Source of the DNA: Runella rosea
Lineage (GTDB): Bacteria; Bacteroidota; Bacteroidia; Cytophagales; Spirosomataceae
Direction: 5' to 3'
Assembly (NCBI RefSeq): GCF_003325355.1
Contig: NZ_CP030850.1
Span: forward strand, 1,178,001-1,242,000
Length of the DNA: 64,000 bases
Of this stretch, positions 33,393-43,069 are shown piece by piece (position 1 is the stretch's first letter; each line of letters opens with the position of its first letter). Below the pieces are notes generated by a model that searched no databases, was not told the DNA's origin, and was given only the letters and a program-made list of their open reading frames with translations. The position numbers and the translations under genes are program-made.

Positions 33393-34091
33393 CTAAGCTA
33401 CATATTTCACAATCAGCCGTTTGGCAATCGGCAACAATGTTTCCTGCACGGGATAGTCGGCGGGAGATTCGATAAGATACGTGGCAGGGTTTGGCAGCTC
33501 ACGTCGTTTTTTGATGAGCGTCAGCTTGAGGTTTTCAAAGGTTGTTGAAATACTTTTGCGCACGGTTTCAAGATAGGTCGTTTGCACGCCTCTTTGTTCT
33601 CGGTGCTCAAAGAGGCGAATTTGATAGTGATAAATGTCCGTTTCATGGCGGCGGGCACGGTACAGAAAAAGATACCCTTCTTTCAAATGCAGGGGCACAA
33701 TCCCCACGGGAGCAAACGTCAACTGGGCTTCAATATCGGCATATTGATTTCGCCCCTCTGTCAGCGTTTGCTGAAAAAGTGGCAGAGAATACTCCAAAAT
33801 GCTGTCAATTTCGGAAAGCTGCTGGCTTTCTTGAAATTTTTCATACACAAATCGTTTTTTTTTGAAATCTACCCCAGTCACCTTTTTGGGAAAAGAAGCC
33901 ACGATTTCACTTTTTGTATTTTTAAGTTGAGAGGCGATTTCGAAGTGGGTCTGGACATCAGGCAAATCAGGGAAGAGCCTCGCCTGACTAAAATTACCCT
34001 TAACATCCTGTAAATAAGCCAATAACAAGTACTTTTTATACTCAAAATCAATCCATCCGTCGGTAAGCCAATCTTTAGTCAAAGTTGCCAT
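33393..34091 (-). CDS. Conserved hypothetical protein
   Basis: A soluble protein of about 232 residues that I cannot assign to a named family. It begins MATLTKDWLTDGWIDFEYKKYLLLAYLQ and contains a Lys-rich middle (FPKKVTGVDFKKKRFVYEKF). A beta-strand-rich part follows (LTFAPVGIVPLHLKEGYLFLYRARRHETDIYHYQIRLFEH), and a YLIESPADYPVQETLLPIAKR ending. It has no signal peptide when the start at 34091 is used; the longer reading to 34184 adds an implausible leader. It is monocistronic between the giant surface protein and groES. The composition is normal for the chromosome. Function unknown. Confidence 0.65.
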   Translation of the reverse strand: MATLTKDWLTDGWIDFEYKKYLLLAYLQDVKGNFSQARLFPDLPDVQTHFEIASQLKNTKSEIVASFPKKVTGVDFKKKRFVYEKFQESQQLSEIDSILEYSLPLFQQTLTEGRNQYADIEAQLTFAPVGIVPLHLKEGYLFLYRARRHETDIYHYQIRLFEHREQRGVQTTYLETVRKSISTTFENLKLTLIKKRRELPNPATYLIESPADYPVQETLLPIAKRLIVKYVA

Positions 34092-34347
34092 ATACATTCT
34101 TTTTAGTATTGGTAAATCAATAACAAGTAGCAATGGTGAAATAAAAAGCCCTGAGAAGAGCGTATTTTTCTCAATACACGGCACTTCAATCCAGCTACTC
34201 TAATCGAAATTCAATTTAATAAAAAAACGAATACTGCCAAATAAACCACAACAAAAAGTTAAATACTGCCAATGATTATTCCGAACATGACAGACTTTGC
34301 CCTCAAAAACCCCAAAAAACTGCAAAAATGGCAGAGAATTGTACTAA

Positions 34348-34378
34348 TTAGGTGCTGGCACAGAAAATGATACCTTTG
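34348..34378 (+). promoter_or_regulatory. Probable groESL promoter (Bacteroidota type)
   Basis: TACCTTTG at 34371-34378 matches the -7 consensus TAnnTTTG exactly. TTAG at 34348-34351 could be a weak -33 element (consensus TTTG) with a 19-base spacer. It lies about 60 bases before groES. No CIRCE inverted repeat is visible in the 348-base gap from 34092 to 34439, so HrcA control is not supported here. Confidence 0.5.
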
Positions 34379-34439
34379 CCCTCGAAAAACTTATTAATAA
34401 GTTCCATAAATTTTAAACCAATTAAAACCCCTGATAACT

Positions 34440-34730
34440 ATGTCAGCAGTTGCAGAAAAAGTAAATGTTAAGCCGTTGGCAGATCGCGTGCTAGTACAAG
34501 CCGCCCCTGCCGAAGAAAAAACCGCTTTTGGTATCATTATCCCCGACACTGCAAAGGAGAAGCCCCAACGTGGTACGGTAGTAGCAGTAGGTCCAGGCAA
34601 AAAAGATGAGCCCCTTTCCGTTAAAGTAGGTGATACAATTCTTTACGGCAAATATGCAGGTACTGAAATTACCGTAGAAGGTCAAGAATACCTTATCATG
34701 CGCGAATCTGACATTTTTGCGATTATCTAA
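34440..34730 (+). CDS. groES: Co-chaperonin GroES
   Basis: A 96-residue 10-kDa chaperonin that forms the heptameric lid on GroEL. Family blocks are [10 protein letters not shown], the mobile loop [24 protein letters not shown] and [32 protein letters not shown]. The protein is full length and typical. It lies 108 bases before groEL on the same strand; the spacer contains a stem-loop at 34744-34783 but no terminator T run, so both are likely on one mRNA. Confidence 0.98.
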   Translation: MSAVAEKVNVKPLADRVLVQAAPAEEKTAFGIIIPDTAKEKPQRGTVVAVGPGKKDEPLSVKVGDTILYGKYAGTEITVEGQEYLIMRESDIFAII

Positions 34731-34743
34731 GTTAGACGTTAAT

Positions 34744-34783
34744 AGTTATCTGTTTAACCGAATTTTGTTAATTCCAGATAACT
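34744..34783 (+). other. Stem-loop between groES and groEL
   Basis: AGTTATCTG (34744-34752) pairs with CAGATAACT (34775-34783) around a 22-base loop. There is no T run, so it is not an evident terminator. It could be a processing or stability element that allows unequal amounts of GroES and GroEL. Confidence 0.4.
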
Positions 34784-34838
34784 GATAACAGTTAACCAAT
34801 AACAAATCAACCATTAACAATTAACTTATTTACAAGAC

Positions 34839-36479
34839 ATGGCTAAGAAAATATTTTTCGATATCGAAGCACGTGACAAAATTAAAAAAGGCGTAGACAC
34901 ACTGGCCAACGCCGTTAAGGTAACGCTTGGACCTAAAGGCCGTAACGTTATCATTGACAAAAAATTCGGTTCACCTGCCATCACCAAAGACGGTGTAACG
35001 GTAGCGAAAGAAATTGAATTGAAAGATGCAATGGAAAACATGGGTGCTCAACTCGTGAAAGAAGTTGCTTCAAAAACGGCTGATGCTGCTGGTGACGGTA
35101 CTACTACCGCTACCGTATTGGCACAGGCTATCTATACTATCGGTTCTAAAAACGTAGCTGCTGGCGCAAATCCAATGGATTTGAAACGCGGTATCGACAA
35201 AGCGGTTTTGGCCGTAACTGCCAATCTTGCTGAACAAGCTGAAAGCGTAGGCGATGATTTCAACAAAATCGCTCAGGTGGCCACTATCTCTGCCAACCAT
35301 GACGAAGAAATCGGTAAAATGATTGCTGACGCCATGAAAAAAGTAGGTACTGAAGGCGTAATTACGGTAGAAGAAGCGCGCGGAACTGAAACCGAAGTTA
35401 AAACGGTAGAAGGTATGCAGTTTGACCGTGGTTATCTTTCTCCTTACTTCGTGACCAACGCGGAGAAAATGGAAGCCGAAATGGAGAAACCTTTCATTTT
35501 GATTTCTGAAAAGAAAGTTTCTTCAATGAAAGAATTACTTCCTGTATTGGAAGGTGTAGCACAAACAGGTCGTCCGTTGTTGATCATCGCTGAAGATGTT
35601 GACGGCGAAGCGTTGGCTACTTTGGTTGTGAACAAAATCCGTGGTGCGTTGAAAGTATGTGCCGTAAAAGCTCCAGGCTTCGGCGACCGTCGTAAGGCTA
35701 TGTTGGAAGACATCGCTATCTTGACAGGTGGTACAGTTATCGCCGAAGAGCGTGGCTTCAAATTGGAAAACGCTGACCTTCAGTACTTAGGTCACTGCGA
35801 AAAAATCATTATTGACAAAGATAATACAACGATTGTGAACGGTTCGGGCGATGCTGAGCAAATCAAAGCGCGCGTTAACCAAATCAAATCACAAATCGAA
35901 AATACAACTTCAGATTACGACCGTGAGAAATTGCAAGAGCGTTTGGCTAAATTGTCAGGCGGGGTAGCGATTCTTTACATCGGTGCGGCTACCGAAGTTG
36001 AAATGAAAGAGAAAAAAGACCGCGTTGATGACGCCCTCCACGCAACCCGCGCTGCCATCGAAGAAGGTATCGTAACGGGTGGTGGTGTAGCGCTTATCCG
36101 TGCCATCGACGCGTTGGATAACCTACAAGGTATCAACGAAGACGAAACTACGGGTATCAACATCATCCGTCAGGCGTTGGAATCTCCGCTTCGTACCATC
36201 GTAGCCAACGCTGGTGGTGAAGCTTCAGTGGTTATCAACAAAGTGAAAGAAATCAAAGGTGGATTTGGCTACAACGCTAAAAATGACACCTACGAAGACC
36301 TTTTTGCAGCTGGTATCATTGACCCCAAGAAAGTAACCCGTTTGGCTTTGGAAAACGCAGCCTCGATCGCAGGTCTGTTGTTGACAACCGAGTGTGTTAT
36401 CGCTGACGAACCAGAAGAAAATGCTGGTGCGGGCGCAGGTGGCCACGGACACGGCGGCGGTATGGGCGGCATGATGTAA
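34839..36479 (+). CDS. groEL: Chaperonin GroEL
   Basis: A 546-residue 60-kDa chaperonin that folds proteins in a double-ring cavity with GroES and ATP. The N-terminal equatorial segment shows [26 protein letters not shown] and the ATP-site motif [12 protein letters not shown]. The C-terminus ends in a Gly/Met/His-rich tail ([13 protein letters not shown]), as in most GroEL proteins. Length and domain order are normal. It is the second gene of the groESL unit and is followed by an intrinsic terminator. Confidence 0.98.
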   Translation: MAKKIFFDIEARDKIKKGVDTLANAVKVTLGPKGRNVIIDKKFGSPAITKDGVTVAKEIELKDAMENMGAQLVKEVASKTADAAGDGTTTATVLAQAIYTIGSKNVAAGANPMDLKRGIDKAVLAVTANLAEQAESVGDDFNKIAQVATISANHDEEIGKMIADAMKKVGTEGVITVEEARGTETEVKTVEGMQFDRGYLSPYFVTNAEKMEAEMEKPFILISEKKVSSMKELLPVLEGVAQTGRPLLIIAEDVDGEALATLVVNKIRGALKVCAVKAPGFGDRRKAMLEDIAILTGGTVIAEERGFKLENADLQYLGHCEKIIIDKDNTTIVNGSGDAEQIKARVNQIKSQIENTTSDYDREKLQERLAKLSGGVAILYIGAATEVEMKEKKDRVDDALHATRAAIEEGIVTGGGVALIRAIDALDNLQGINEDETTGINIIRQALESPLRTIVANAGGEASVVINKVKEIKGGFGYNAKNDTYEDLFAAGIIDPKKVTRLALENAASIAGLLLTTECVIADEPEENAGAGAGGHGHGGGMGGMM

Positions 36480-36510
36480 TCAATCATCATTTCCCGTTGC
36501 AACTTTACAC

Positions 36511-36546
36511 AAAAGCCCTCATTAACCCTGAGGGCTTTTGTTTTTT
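36511..36546 (+). terminator. groESL intrinsic terminator
   Basis: AAAAGCCCTCA (36511-36521) pairs with TGAGGGCTTTT (36529-36539), followed by GTTTTTT. It lies 32 bases after the groEL stop codon. Confidence 0.9.
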
Positions 36547-36547
36547 C

Positions 36548-36979
36548 AATCACATCTCCTATCGTTCATTAAGAATTTATTTAAAGATTCTTTTGCTCAA
36601 TACTTACAGCCAAATTCAAACACTATTGTTTATGCTCTTCCGTTAAAGGAGTGGCATGATTTTTTCTGATAAAAGATATGACAATCAATACAAAGGTTCA
36701 TCACTTTGCACTTTTTGGGAGAAGCGCCCATTTTAAGAAAGTAATGCTTACCTTTGTCATCTTTTATAATATTCGTCTTTCACCAATCTTATTACAACAA
36801 ATTGAGCGTTATTCCACTCTATTCAGAGCCACCAAACTCCCCGATCATCCATCTATATTTCTTCCTTCCTAGAGATATTCATCCATTTTAGTTTTTCACG
36901 GGGAGCATCTCCTTTCTTTACAAGAAATTTTCATATATTTAATTTTCCAAACTTTACTGTCAAATTGACAGCCTGCCCT
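36548..36979. other. Gap between groEL and lon, no gene seen
   Basis: About 430 AT-rich bases. One exact TAnnTTTG match (TACCTTTG, 36749-36756) could be a promoter for lon with a long leader of about 220 bases, but no good -33 element is visible. A short reading frame at 36678-36872 has no protein-like character. Confidence 0.4.
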
Positions 36980-39475
36980 ATGAATCTCGACCCAAACGAA
37001 TTATATACACGATTAATGTTAGCCGAGTCTGATTTAGACAGTCTTGAAATCTTACCACTTGGCAGTCCTGACGGCGATGATGAACCCATCGAAATGCCCG
37101 AGGAGTTGCCAATTTTACCCCTGCGCAACACAGTATTGTTTCCTGGAATGGTCATTCCTGTCACCGTTGGGCGTCAGAAATCCATTCGATTAGTAAAGAA
37201 AGCGTACAAAGGGGATCGCATCATTGGCGTTATTGCCCAGCAAAACCAAGACAAAGCCGAGCCTACCAGCAGCGATTTGTTTGGCATCGGCACCATGGGA
37301 TACATCATCAAGATGATTACCCTTCCCGATGGAAATACCACCATTATTTTGCAGGGACGCCAGCGTTTTCGCGTCAAAGATTACGTCCGCGAAGACCCTT
37401 ATATGATTGCGAAAGTAAGCGCCATTGAAGATTTTTTCCCCAATCAAAACAAGAAAGAATCTAAAGCACTTATTCAATCGCTGCGTGATTCGGCCCATAA
37501 AATTTTAAGACTCAACCCCGATATTCCGCAAGAGGCCCGCATTGCACTCGACAATATCGAAAGTCCCACATTTTTGACGCATTTTCTGTCTTCCAATCTC
37601 AACGCTGAAGTTTCGGACAAACAGGATTTGCTCGAAAAACCAACGATTCCCGAGCAAGCCAACAAACTGTTGGAATTAATGATGCGGGAAATCCAGATGC
37701 TTGAACTTAAACGTGACATTCAGTCGAAGGCGAGTTCTGACATTGACCAACAACAACGTGATTATTTCTTACGGCAACAGATAAAAGTATTACAAGACGA
37801 GCTTGGAATGGAAACCCCCGAGCGAGAATTGGAAGATATTCGCCTCCGGGCTGCCAAGAAAAAATGGCCAGAATCGGTCAAAAAACATTTTGAGAAAGAA
37901 TCTCAGAAACTACAGCGTATCAACCCAATGGCTCCTGACTACCCTGTCACGCTCAATTACTTAGAGTTGATGGTAGACCTGCCTTGGGGAGAATTTACGA
38001 AAGATAATTTTGACCTTAAACGCGCCCAAAAAGTACTCGACGCCGACCACTTCGGGCTCGAAAAAGTAAAAGAGCGTATCATTGAATACCTAGCCGTTTT
38101 GAAGTTAAAAAACAGCTTAAAAGCGCCCATTTTGTGCCTCTACGGCCCTCCCGGGGTTGGAAAGACCTCGCTCGGAAAATCTGTAGCCAAAGCACTCGGA
38201 CGCAAGTATATTCGGATGGCATTGGGCGGTTTGCACGACGAAGCCGAAATTCGCGGACATCGTAAAACCTACATCGGTGCCATGCCCGGGAAGGTTATCC
38301 AAAATATCAAAAAATCGGGCTCTTCGAATCCCGTTTTTATTCTCGACGAAATTGACAAAGTAGGCTCAGATTTTAGAGGTGACCCAGCATCAGCGTTGCT
38401 CGAAGTGCTTGACCCTGAACAAAACAATGCCTTCTCCGACAACTACTTAGAGGTTGAATACGACCTGTCCAAGGTATTGTTTGTGGCCACGGCCAACTCG
38501 CTCGAAACCATTCATCCTGCCTTGCGCGACCGCATGGAAATCATCGAGTTGACGGGTTATACGGTAGAAGAAAAATTACAAATTGCCAAGAAATATCTTG
38601 TACCAAAGCAACGTAAAGACCACGGCTTAGAAACCAAAGCATTCAGCGTTGACGACAAGGCTATCATTAAAGTCATTGAACATTATACCCGCGAATCAGG
38701 TGTTCGGAATTTAGAGCAAAAAATCGGCGCGTTGGTCCGAAAAGTGGCTAAATCCATTGCGTTGGAAGAAGAATACCCCAAACCCATCAAGGCAGAACAC
38801 GTAGAAAAGCTGCTGGGTGCCGAGATATTTGACAAGGATTTATACCAAGACAACGACACTGCAGGTGTGGTAACAGGCTTGGCGTGGACATCCGTGGGCG
38901 GTGAAATTCTCTTTATCGAATCCAGCCTAAGCCGTGGCAAGGGTGGGTTGACCCTTTCGGGCCAATTGGGCGATGTGATGAAAGAGTCGGCCATCACAGC
39001 CCTCTCGTACCTCAAAGCGCACTCCGATGCTTTAGACATTGACTACCGGGTGTTTAACCACTACGATTTGCACATTCACATTCCAGCAGGGGCTGTTCCG
39101 AAAGACGGACCTTCGGCGGGAATTACGATGCTGACGTCTATTGCTTCTATTTTTACCCAACGCCGTGTGAAACCTCAACTCGCGATGACGGGTGAGATTA
39201 CGCTACGCGGCAAGGTGTTGCCCGTGGGTGGAATCAAAGAAAAGATTTTGGCGGCGGCGCGCGCAGGAGTGACCGAAATCATCATGTGCAACAAAAACCG
39301 TAAGGATGTGGAAGAAATCAATGGAAATTACGTAAAAACGCTAAAATTCCACTACGTTGAAAACGTGGATGAAGTTCTCGCCATTGCATTATTGCCCGAA
39401 AAGGTCAAGAAATCTACCCCCTTTATTTTTCCTGACGACACCCAAAAGCAACCATTGCACGAAGCCGTGAATTGA
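36980..39475 (+). CDS. lon: ATP-dependent Lon protease
   Basis: A cytoplasmic AAA+ protease of about 831 residues that degrades misfolded and regulatory proteins. The N-terminal LON domain starts at ILPLRNTVLFPGMVIPV. Walker A is GPPGVGKT with Lys395, followed by FILDEIDKVG (Walker B). The proteolytic dyad is Ser712 in KDGPSAGIT and Lys755 in GGIKEKILAA, with the spacing of 43 residues known from the family. The start is the ATG at 36980; a TTG at 36965 is less likely. It is monocistronic and ends in a stem-loop that belongs to a dispersed repeat. Confidence 0.97.
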   Translation: MNLDPNELYTRLMLAESDLDSLEILPLGSPDGDDEPIEMPEELPILPLRNTVLFPGMVIPVTVGRQKSIRLVKKAYKGDRIIGVIAQQNQDKAEPTSSDLFGIGTMGYIIKMITLPDGNTTIILQGRQRFRVKDYVREDPYMIAKVSAIEDFFPNQNKKESKALIQSLRDSAHKILRLNPDIPQEARIALDNIESPTFLTHFLSSNLNAEVSDKQDLLEKPTIPEQANKLLELMMREIQMLELKRDIQSKASSDIDQQQRDYFLRQQIKVLQDELGMETPERELEDIRLRAAKKKWPESVKKHFEKESQKLQRINPMAPDYPVTLNYLELMVDLPWGEFTKDNFDLKRAQKVLDADHFGLEKVKERIIEYLAVLKLKNSLKAPILCLYGPPGVGKTSLGKSVAKALGRKYIRMALGGLHDEAEIRGHRKTYIGAMPGKVIQNIKKSGSSNPVFILDEIDKVGSDFRGDPASALLEVLDPEQNNAFSDNYLEVEYDLSKVLFVATANSLETIHPALRDRMEIIELTGYTVEEKLQIAKKYLVPKQRKDHGLETKAFSVDDKAIIKVIEHYTRESGVRNLEQKIGALVRKVAKSIALEEEYPKPIKAEHVEKLLGAEIFDKDLYQDNDTAGVVTGLAWTSVGGEILFIESSLSRGKGGLTLSGQLGDVMKESAITALSYLKAHSDALDIDYRVFNHYDLHIHIPAGAVPKDGPSAGITMLTSIASIFTQRRVKPQLAMTGEITLRGKVLPVGGIKEKILAAARAGVTEIIMCNKNRKDVEEINGNYVKTLKFHYVENVDEVLAIALLPEKVKKSTPFIFPDDTQKQPLHEAVN

Positions 39476-39522
39476 AATATTCTCTTCTCTTTTAATACAA
39501 TTAAAAGGGAAATGTGCTAAAA

Positions 39523-39640
39523 CAAAAAAGGGTAGTCTCAAAAGTCTGAGACTACCCTTTTTGTTTTGGAAATGAATGAGGTGATTCCAAATGTTTATTT
39601 TAACTTTTTCACTCTTTAAAATAAAGGGATTTCAGAAACC
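39523..39640. repeat. Dispersed repeat copy 2, including the lon terminator
   Basis: AAAAAAGGGTAGTCTCA (39524-39540) pairs with TGAGACTACCCTTTTT (39547-39562) and ends lon transcription. The stem, the following ATGAGGTGATTCCAAATG and a later ATTTCAGAAA recur at 16133-16235. Both copies lie between convergent genes. Confidence 0.7.
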
Positions 39641-39657
39641 TTCTTTCCCTTTATTTT
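39618..39657 (-). terminator. Probable terminator of alaA
   Basis: AAAATAAAGGGA (39618-39629) and TCCCTTTATTTT (39646-39657) form a perfect 12-bp stem. On the minus strand it lies 22 bases after the alaA stop codon and the arm itself supplies the T-rich tail. Confidence 0.55.
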
Positions 39658-39679
39658 ATTATAGATTGGTATCAGATTG

Positions 39680-40924
39680 TTATACTAAATAAGCTTCAAC
39701 GGGGCTATCGGCATGAATACGTGAGTTATCCAGAAATTGTTCAAGCCGGTTCATCGCAACCGTCAGTTCATCCACGCTCGGCAAAGTTACAATACGAAAA
39801 TGGTCTGGTTTAATGTAGTTAAAACCCGTTCCTGCCACGACCAACACTTTTTGTTCTACCAGCAATTGATACACAAAGTCTTCGTCATTTTTAAAGTCAA
39901 ATTTACGCAGGTCAATTTTGGGAAAAACATACAAAGCCCCTTTGGGCTTGACGCAACTGATGCCCGGAATAGCCGTAAGTCGATTGTAAATCAGTTCCAT
40001 CTGCTTGTACAAGCGGCCGGTTGGGAGCACCAAATCTTTGATGCTTTGGTAGCCTCCCAAGGCTGTTTGGATGGCGTATTGGGTAGGAACGTTGGCGCAT
40101 AAACGCATACTTGCCAAAAAAGTCAATCCTTCAATGTAGGATTTTGCCTTGTGTTTTGCCCCGCTTAAAATCAACCACCCACCGCGAAAACCCGCTGAGC
40201 GGTAATTTTTGGAAAGTCCCCCAAACGTAACACAAAGGGTATCCTGCACCATGGTGGCAACGGGATAATGAACCGCTCCGTCGTAAAGAATTTTATCGTA
40301 TATCTCATCCGAAAAAAGAATCAAGCGGTGGCGTTCGGCAATTTCCGCGATTCGGCGTACGACTTCTTTTTCGTAGACCGCACCCGTGGGATTATTGGGG
40401 TTTATCATCACAATCCCTTTGGTACGCGGGGTGATTTTACTTTCCAAATCTTCCAAATCAGGATTCCAGTCACTTTGTTCATCGCAAATATAATGAACAG
40501 GTTTTCCACCACTCAGGGCCACCGAAGTAGTCCAAAGGGGATAATCAGGCGAAGGCACCAAAATTTCGTCACCCTCATTTAACAAAGCCTGCATCGACAT
40601 CACAATCAACTCACTGACACCGTTGCCAATGTACACATCATTGATATCAACACCTTTGATTCCCTGCGTTTGTGTATAATGCATCACCGCTTTCCGCGCC
40701 GCAAACAACCCCCTTGAATCTACGTATCCCTGCGCATTGCGAATGTTGAGGATAATATCGTGGATAATTTCGTCGGGCGCGTCAAAGCCAAACGGGGCCG
40801 GATTGCCGATATTAAGATTAATAATCTTATACCCTTGACTTTCAAGCTCAAGGGCTTTTTCGTACACCGGGCCTCGAATATCATACCGCAGATGCTCAAG
40901 GCGTTTACTTTTCAGGATTTGCAT
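39680..40924 (-). CDS. alaA: Alanine-synthesising aminotransferase AlaA
   Basis: A 414-residue pyridoxal-phosphate aminotransferase, fold type I, that makes alanine from pyruvate and glutamate. It shows strong block-by-block similarity to E. coli AlaA: YDIRGPVYEKALELE, NIGNPAPFGFDAPDEI, AQGYVDSRGLFAARKAV, VYIGNGVSELIVMSMQALL, NPNNPTGAVYEKEVV, the PLP-lysine region GGLSKNYRSAGFRGGW and GYIEGLTFLASMRLCANVP. The C-terminus DHFRIVTLPSVDEL is also typical. It is monocistronic on the minus strand. The symbol rests on these conserved blocks, not on experiment. Confidence 0.93.
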   Translation of the reverse strand: MQILKSKRLEHLRYDIRGPVYEKALELESQGYKIINLNIGNPAPFGFDAPDEIIHDIILNIRNAQGYVDSRGLFAARKAVMHYTQTQGIKGVDINDVYIGNGVSELIVMSMQALLNEGDEILVPSPDYPLWTTSVALSGGKPVHYICDEQSDWNPDLEDLESKITPRTKGIVMINPNNPTGAVYEKEVVRRIAEIAERHRLILFSDEIYDKILYDGAVHYPVATMVQDTLCVTFGGLSKNYRSAGFRGGWLILSGAKHKAKSYIEGLTFLASMRLCANVPTQYAIQTALGGYQSIKDLVLPTGRLYKQMELIYNRLTAIPGISCVKPKGALYVFPKIDLRKFDFKNDEDFVYQLLVEQKVLVVAGTGFNYIKPDHFRIVTLPSVDELTVAMNRLEQFLDNSRIHADSPVEAYLV

Positions 40925-41051
40925 AATCAGTAGTAGTCAGGAATCAATAATGAGTAGCGAGTAGTGATGGTTAATGACACAACATTCTTTACTGTAAAGT
41001 TGTAATTTCACCAAACTCAGTACACGGCACTCACTACTTTATACTAAAATT

Positions 41052-41792
41052 TTACCGTCGCCGATTGTTCTTATTGCTTCTGAACTTATCGCGGTCACGG
41101 TCGCGATCTCGGTTGCGATTGTTATTAGGATTATTGTTGTTGTTATTACGATTGTTGCCTGTGTTGCCACTTCGTTCGCGGTTGGGGTTATTACTGTTGA
41201 AACTTCCGCGATTATTTTGGAGGTTTCGTTGGTAACGCTCCACGTTTGTTCCTTTGTCGCGCGGGGCAGATTCTACCAATCCGTTTTGGCGCAGATAGGC
41301 CAACTCCTCTTTCAAACGCCCACCAGAGACCTCATCCAACTGCGTAAATACGATGTTGTCGTCGGGGTTGTCTTTGTTCCAAGTATTATAAAATGTACGC
41401 ATCTGACGAATCAGGTACGAAATAAAAGCTAGTTTTTCTTCTTTATCCTCGCAGTCGATTGCTTTTTGCACGAGCAAAAGCAAATTTTTCCCGTACTGTT
41501 TATACCGAATATTCGACTGATTGTAGGGTACACGCAGGGGTTTTTTGCCCACCGCTTCGGGTGAAGGCGGGGCAAAAGGACTATCTACATCTAACTTAAA
41601 ATTGGTCATGATGTACAGATCATCCCACAGTTTTTGGGAATAATCCTGACCATCACGCATATTAGGGTGAATTTGCCGCATTAATTCGACCAAGATGTGG
41701 GCATAAAGATTACGCTTTTCGCGGTCTTGCAGGTCGACGAGATAGTCAGCTAATTTTTGGACGTTGCTTCCGTATTCTTTCAATGGAGTCAA
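41052..41792 (-). CDS. DUF4290 protein with Asn/Arg-rich tail
   Basis: A 246-residue protein specific to Bacteroidota. The first 175 residues are the DUF4290 domain (LKEYGSNVQKLADYLVDLQDREKRN, then RVPYNQSNIRYKQYGKNLLLLVQKAI). The last 70 residues are low complexity: Asn/Arg runs, four consecutive Arg-Asp pairs and a basic end (FRSNKNNRRR), which suggests nucleic-acid binding or condensate-like behaviour. No ATG is available: an in-frame stop lies two codons upstream, so translation must begin at a TTG at 41792 or at another TTG three codons later. A near-perfect Bacteroidota promoter lies just upstream. Function unknown. Confidence 0.85.
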   Translation of the reverse strand: MTPLKEYGSNVQKLADYLVDLQDREKRNLYAHILVELMRQIHPNMRDGQDYSQKLWDDLYIMTNFKLDVDSPFAPPSPEAVGKKPLRVPYNQSNIRYKQYGKNLLLLVQKAIDCEDKEEKLAFISYLIRQMRTFYNTWNKDNPDDNIVFTQLDEVSGGRLKEELAYLRQNGLVESAPRDKGTNVERYQRNLQNNRGSFNSNNPNRERSGNTGNNRNNNNNNPNNNRNRDRDRDRDKFRSNKNNRRR

Positions 41793-41807
41793 TATTTAAT
41801 AACAAAG

Positions 41808-41840
41808 CAAAGTTACGAAAAATCAAGATACTTTGGCAAA
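41808..41840 (-). promoter_or_regulatory. Bacteroidota-type promoter of the DUF4290 gene
   Basis: Read on the minus strand, TTTG (41840-41837) is followed after 21 bases by TAACTTTG (41815-41808), matching TTTG-N19..21-TAnnTTTG. The predicted transcript would start near 41802, about ten bases before the TTG start codon, giving a very short leader. Confidence 0.7.
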
Positions 41841-41932
41841 ATGAGTCGCTCGTCGTAATTTTGAAACTTCGTTTTTTTTCAATTCATAAAAAAAGCGTTT
41901 AAAAACCAACGGATAACCAATCACTCCTTCCA

Positions 41933-42952
41933 ATGAGTAAAAAAGTAGATGTCAGTATTGCGTTTTATGGAAAGCCTTATCAGGCAATTGTTACCATTAA
42001 AACATTAATGAAGTACAGTGGTCAACACATTGACAAAATTTATCTTTCCCGCGAACGTCTCCAACCGCACAACGACTACATCGGCATCTTCAAAATTATT
42101 GATTATTTCCGTAATTCCGACGTAAAGTTAGTCATTCAACATCCTCATTATTTCTTAGGGCTTGGGGTATCTGATTATGAGCGTGCCAAAACCGACACGC
42201 GCTACCGCCAAAGCATCATGTACCAGTACCCGCTGGAAATGACCGATAAGAAATACCTCTGCGTCATGCACAACGATATGTTATTTTATGGTGACATGAT
42301 TGGCGATATGCTGAAAGAATTTGAAAAAGGCCCTGAAAACCTCACAGGCGTAGGCTCCATTGGTCAGTGCTGGAGTTGCCCAGCTGGGCCAGATTGGGGC
42401 AATAAATGTAATTCTAAAAAGTTTGAAGAATACGTTCCGACGCAGGAAGAGGCCATTGCCCTGGCCGAAAAATACCCAACACCCCGCCAAGATATTCAAT
42501 TGAGAGTACTCAAAGCAGGACGCGTTCATATCCTGCCCGAATGTCGGCTTAACGAATATTGCGCCATGATTGACGTCGATAAATACCGCAAAGAAACCCT
42601 TCCACAGGGAGACATTGGCTGCTACGGCGGCGGATGGCGCGGCGTTGATACGGCCACGGTTTGGTCGCATGATATGTACCGCCGTGGCTATACGTTCCGG
42701 CATTTAACCCTTGAAGATTATACCCGTCATGCCGCATTTGATACGACAGGCAGTGGAACAAAGGCCAATTCTAGCTCAGAAACCTACTGGAATGCCGAGA
42801 GAAATGCCGAGAAATACATCGTCGAGAACTACGGTCCGATAAACTTCAGCCCTTACCTTACATTGGCCAATACCTACGATGCCTTTAAACGCAAAGCCTG
42901 GCTGGGCCTGATTCATTCGGTGGGCTTTGCCAAAAAGCTGGTAGGTAAGTAG
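41933..42952 (+). CDS. Putative glycosyltransferase-like protein
   Basis: A 339-residue soluble protein. The N-terminus DVSIAFYGKPYQAIVTIKTLMKYSGQHIDKIYLSRER looks like the nucleotide-sugar strand and helix of a GT-A fold, and the segment YLCVMHNDMLFYGDMIGDML contains a D-x-x-x-x-x-D acidic cluster in the position of a metal site. Seven Cys and many Trp/Tyr occur in the central region (QCWSCPAGPDWGNKC). No GT family is recognised with certainty. A possible role in cell-surface glycan synthesis is inference. It lies divergent from the DUF4290 gene and upstream of the SpmA/SpmB-type protein. The start is well placed. Confidence 0.6.
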   Translation: MSKKVDVSIAFYGKPYQAIVTIKTLMKYSGQHIDKIYLSRERLQPHNDYIGIFKIIDYFRNSDVKLVIQHPHYFLGLGVSDYERAKTDTRYRQSIMYQYPLEMTDKKYLCVMHNDMLFYGDMIGDMLKEFEKGPENLTGVGSIGQCWSCPAGPDWGNKCNSKKFEEYVPTQEEAIALAEKYPTPRQDIQLRVLKAGRVHILPECRLNEYCAMIDVDKYRKETLPQGDIGCYGGGWRGVDTATVWSHDMYRRGYTFRHLTLEDYTRHAAFDTTGSGTKANSSSETYWNAERNAEKYIVENYGPINFSPYLTLANTYDAFKRKAWLGLIHSVGFAKKLVGK

Positions 42953-43069
42953 TAGTTTGTTTTATTTTTGCGCACGCAAAGACGCAGGAGAGTCAGGCTT
43001 TTTTTGTGCCGCATCCAGTCTTTGCGTGATTTTTTTATATTTTTAGGTTTCCTAACCTTCTCCCGCCCC

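Noticed and set aside
34356..34379. TGGCAC ... TTGC upstream of groES as a sigma-54 promoter
   Set aside because: The spacing between the two elements is 14 bases, far from the 4-5 required; TACCTTTG in the same place fits the Bacteroidota housekeeping promoter.
34092..34439. CIRCE/HrcA operator for groESL
   Set aside because: No TTAGCACTC/GAGTGCTAA inverted repeat is present in the leader.
36678..36872. 64-residue frame between groEL and lon
   Set aside because: No family features, odd composition and no promoter or conserved start; likely chance.
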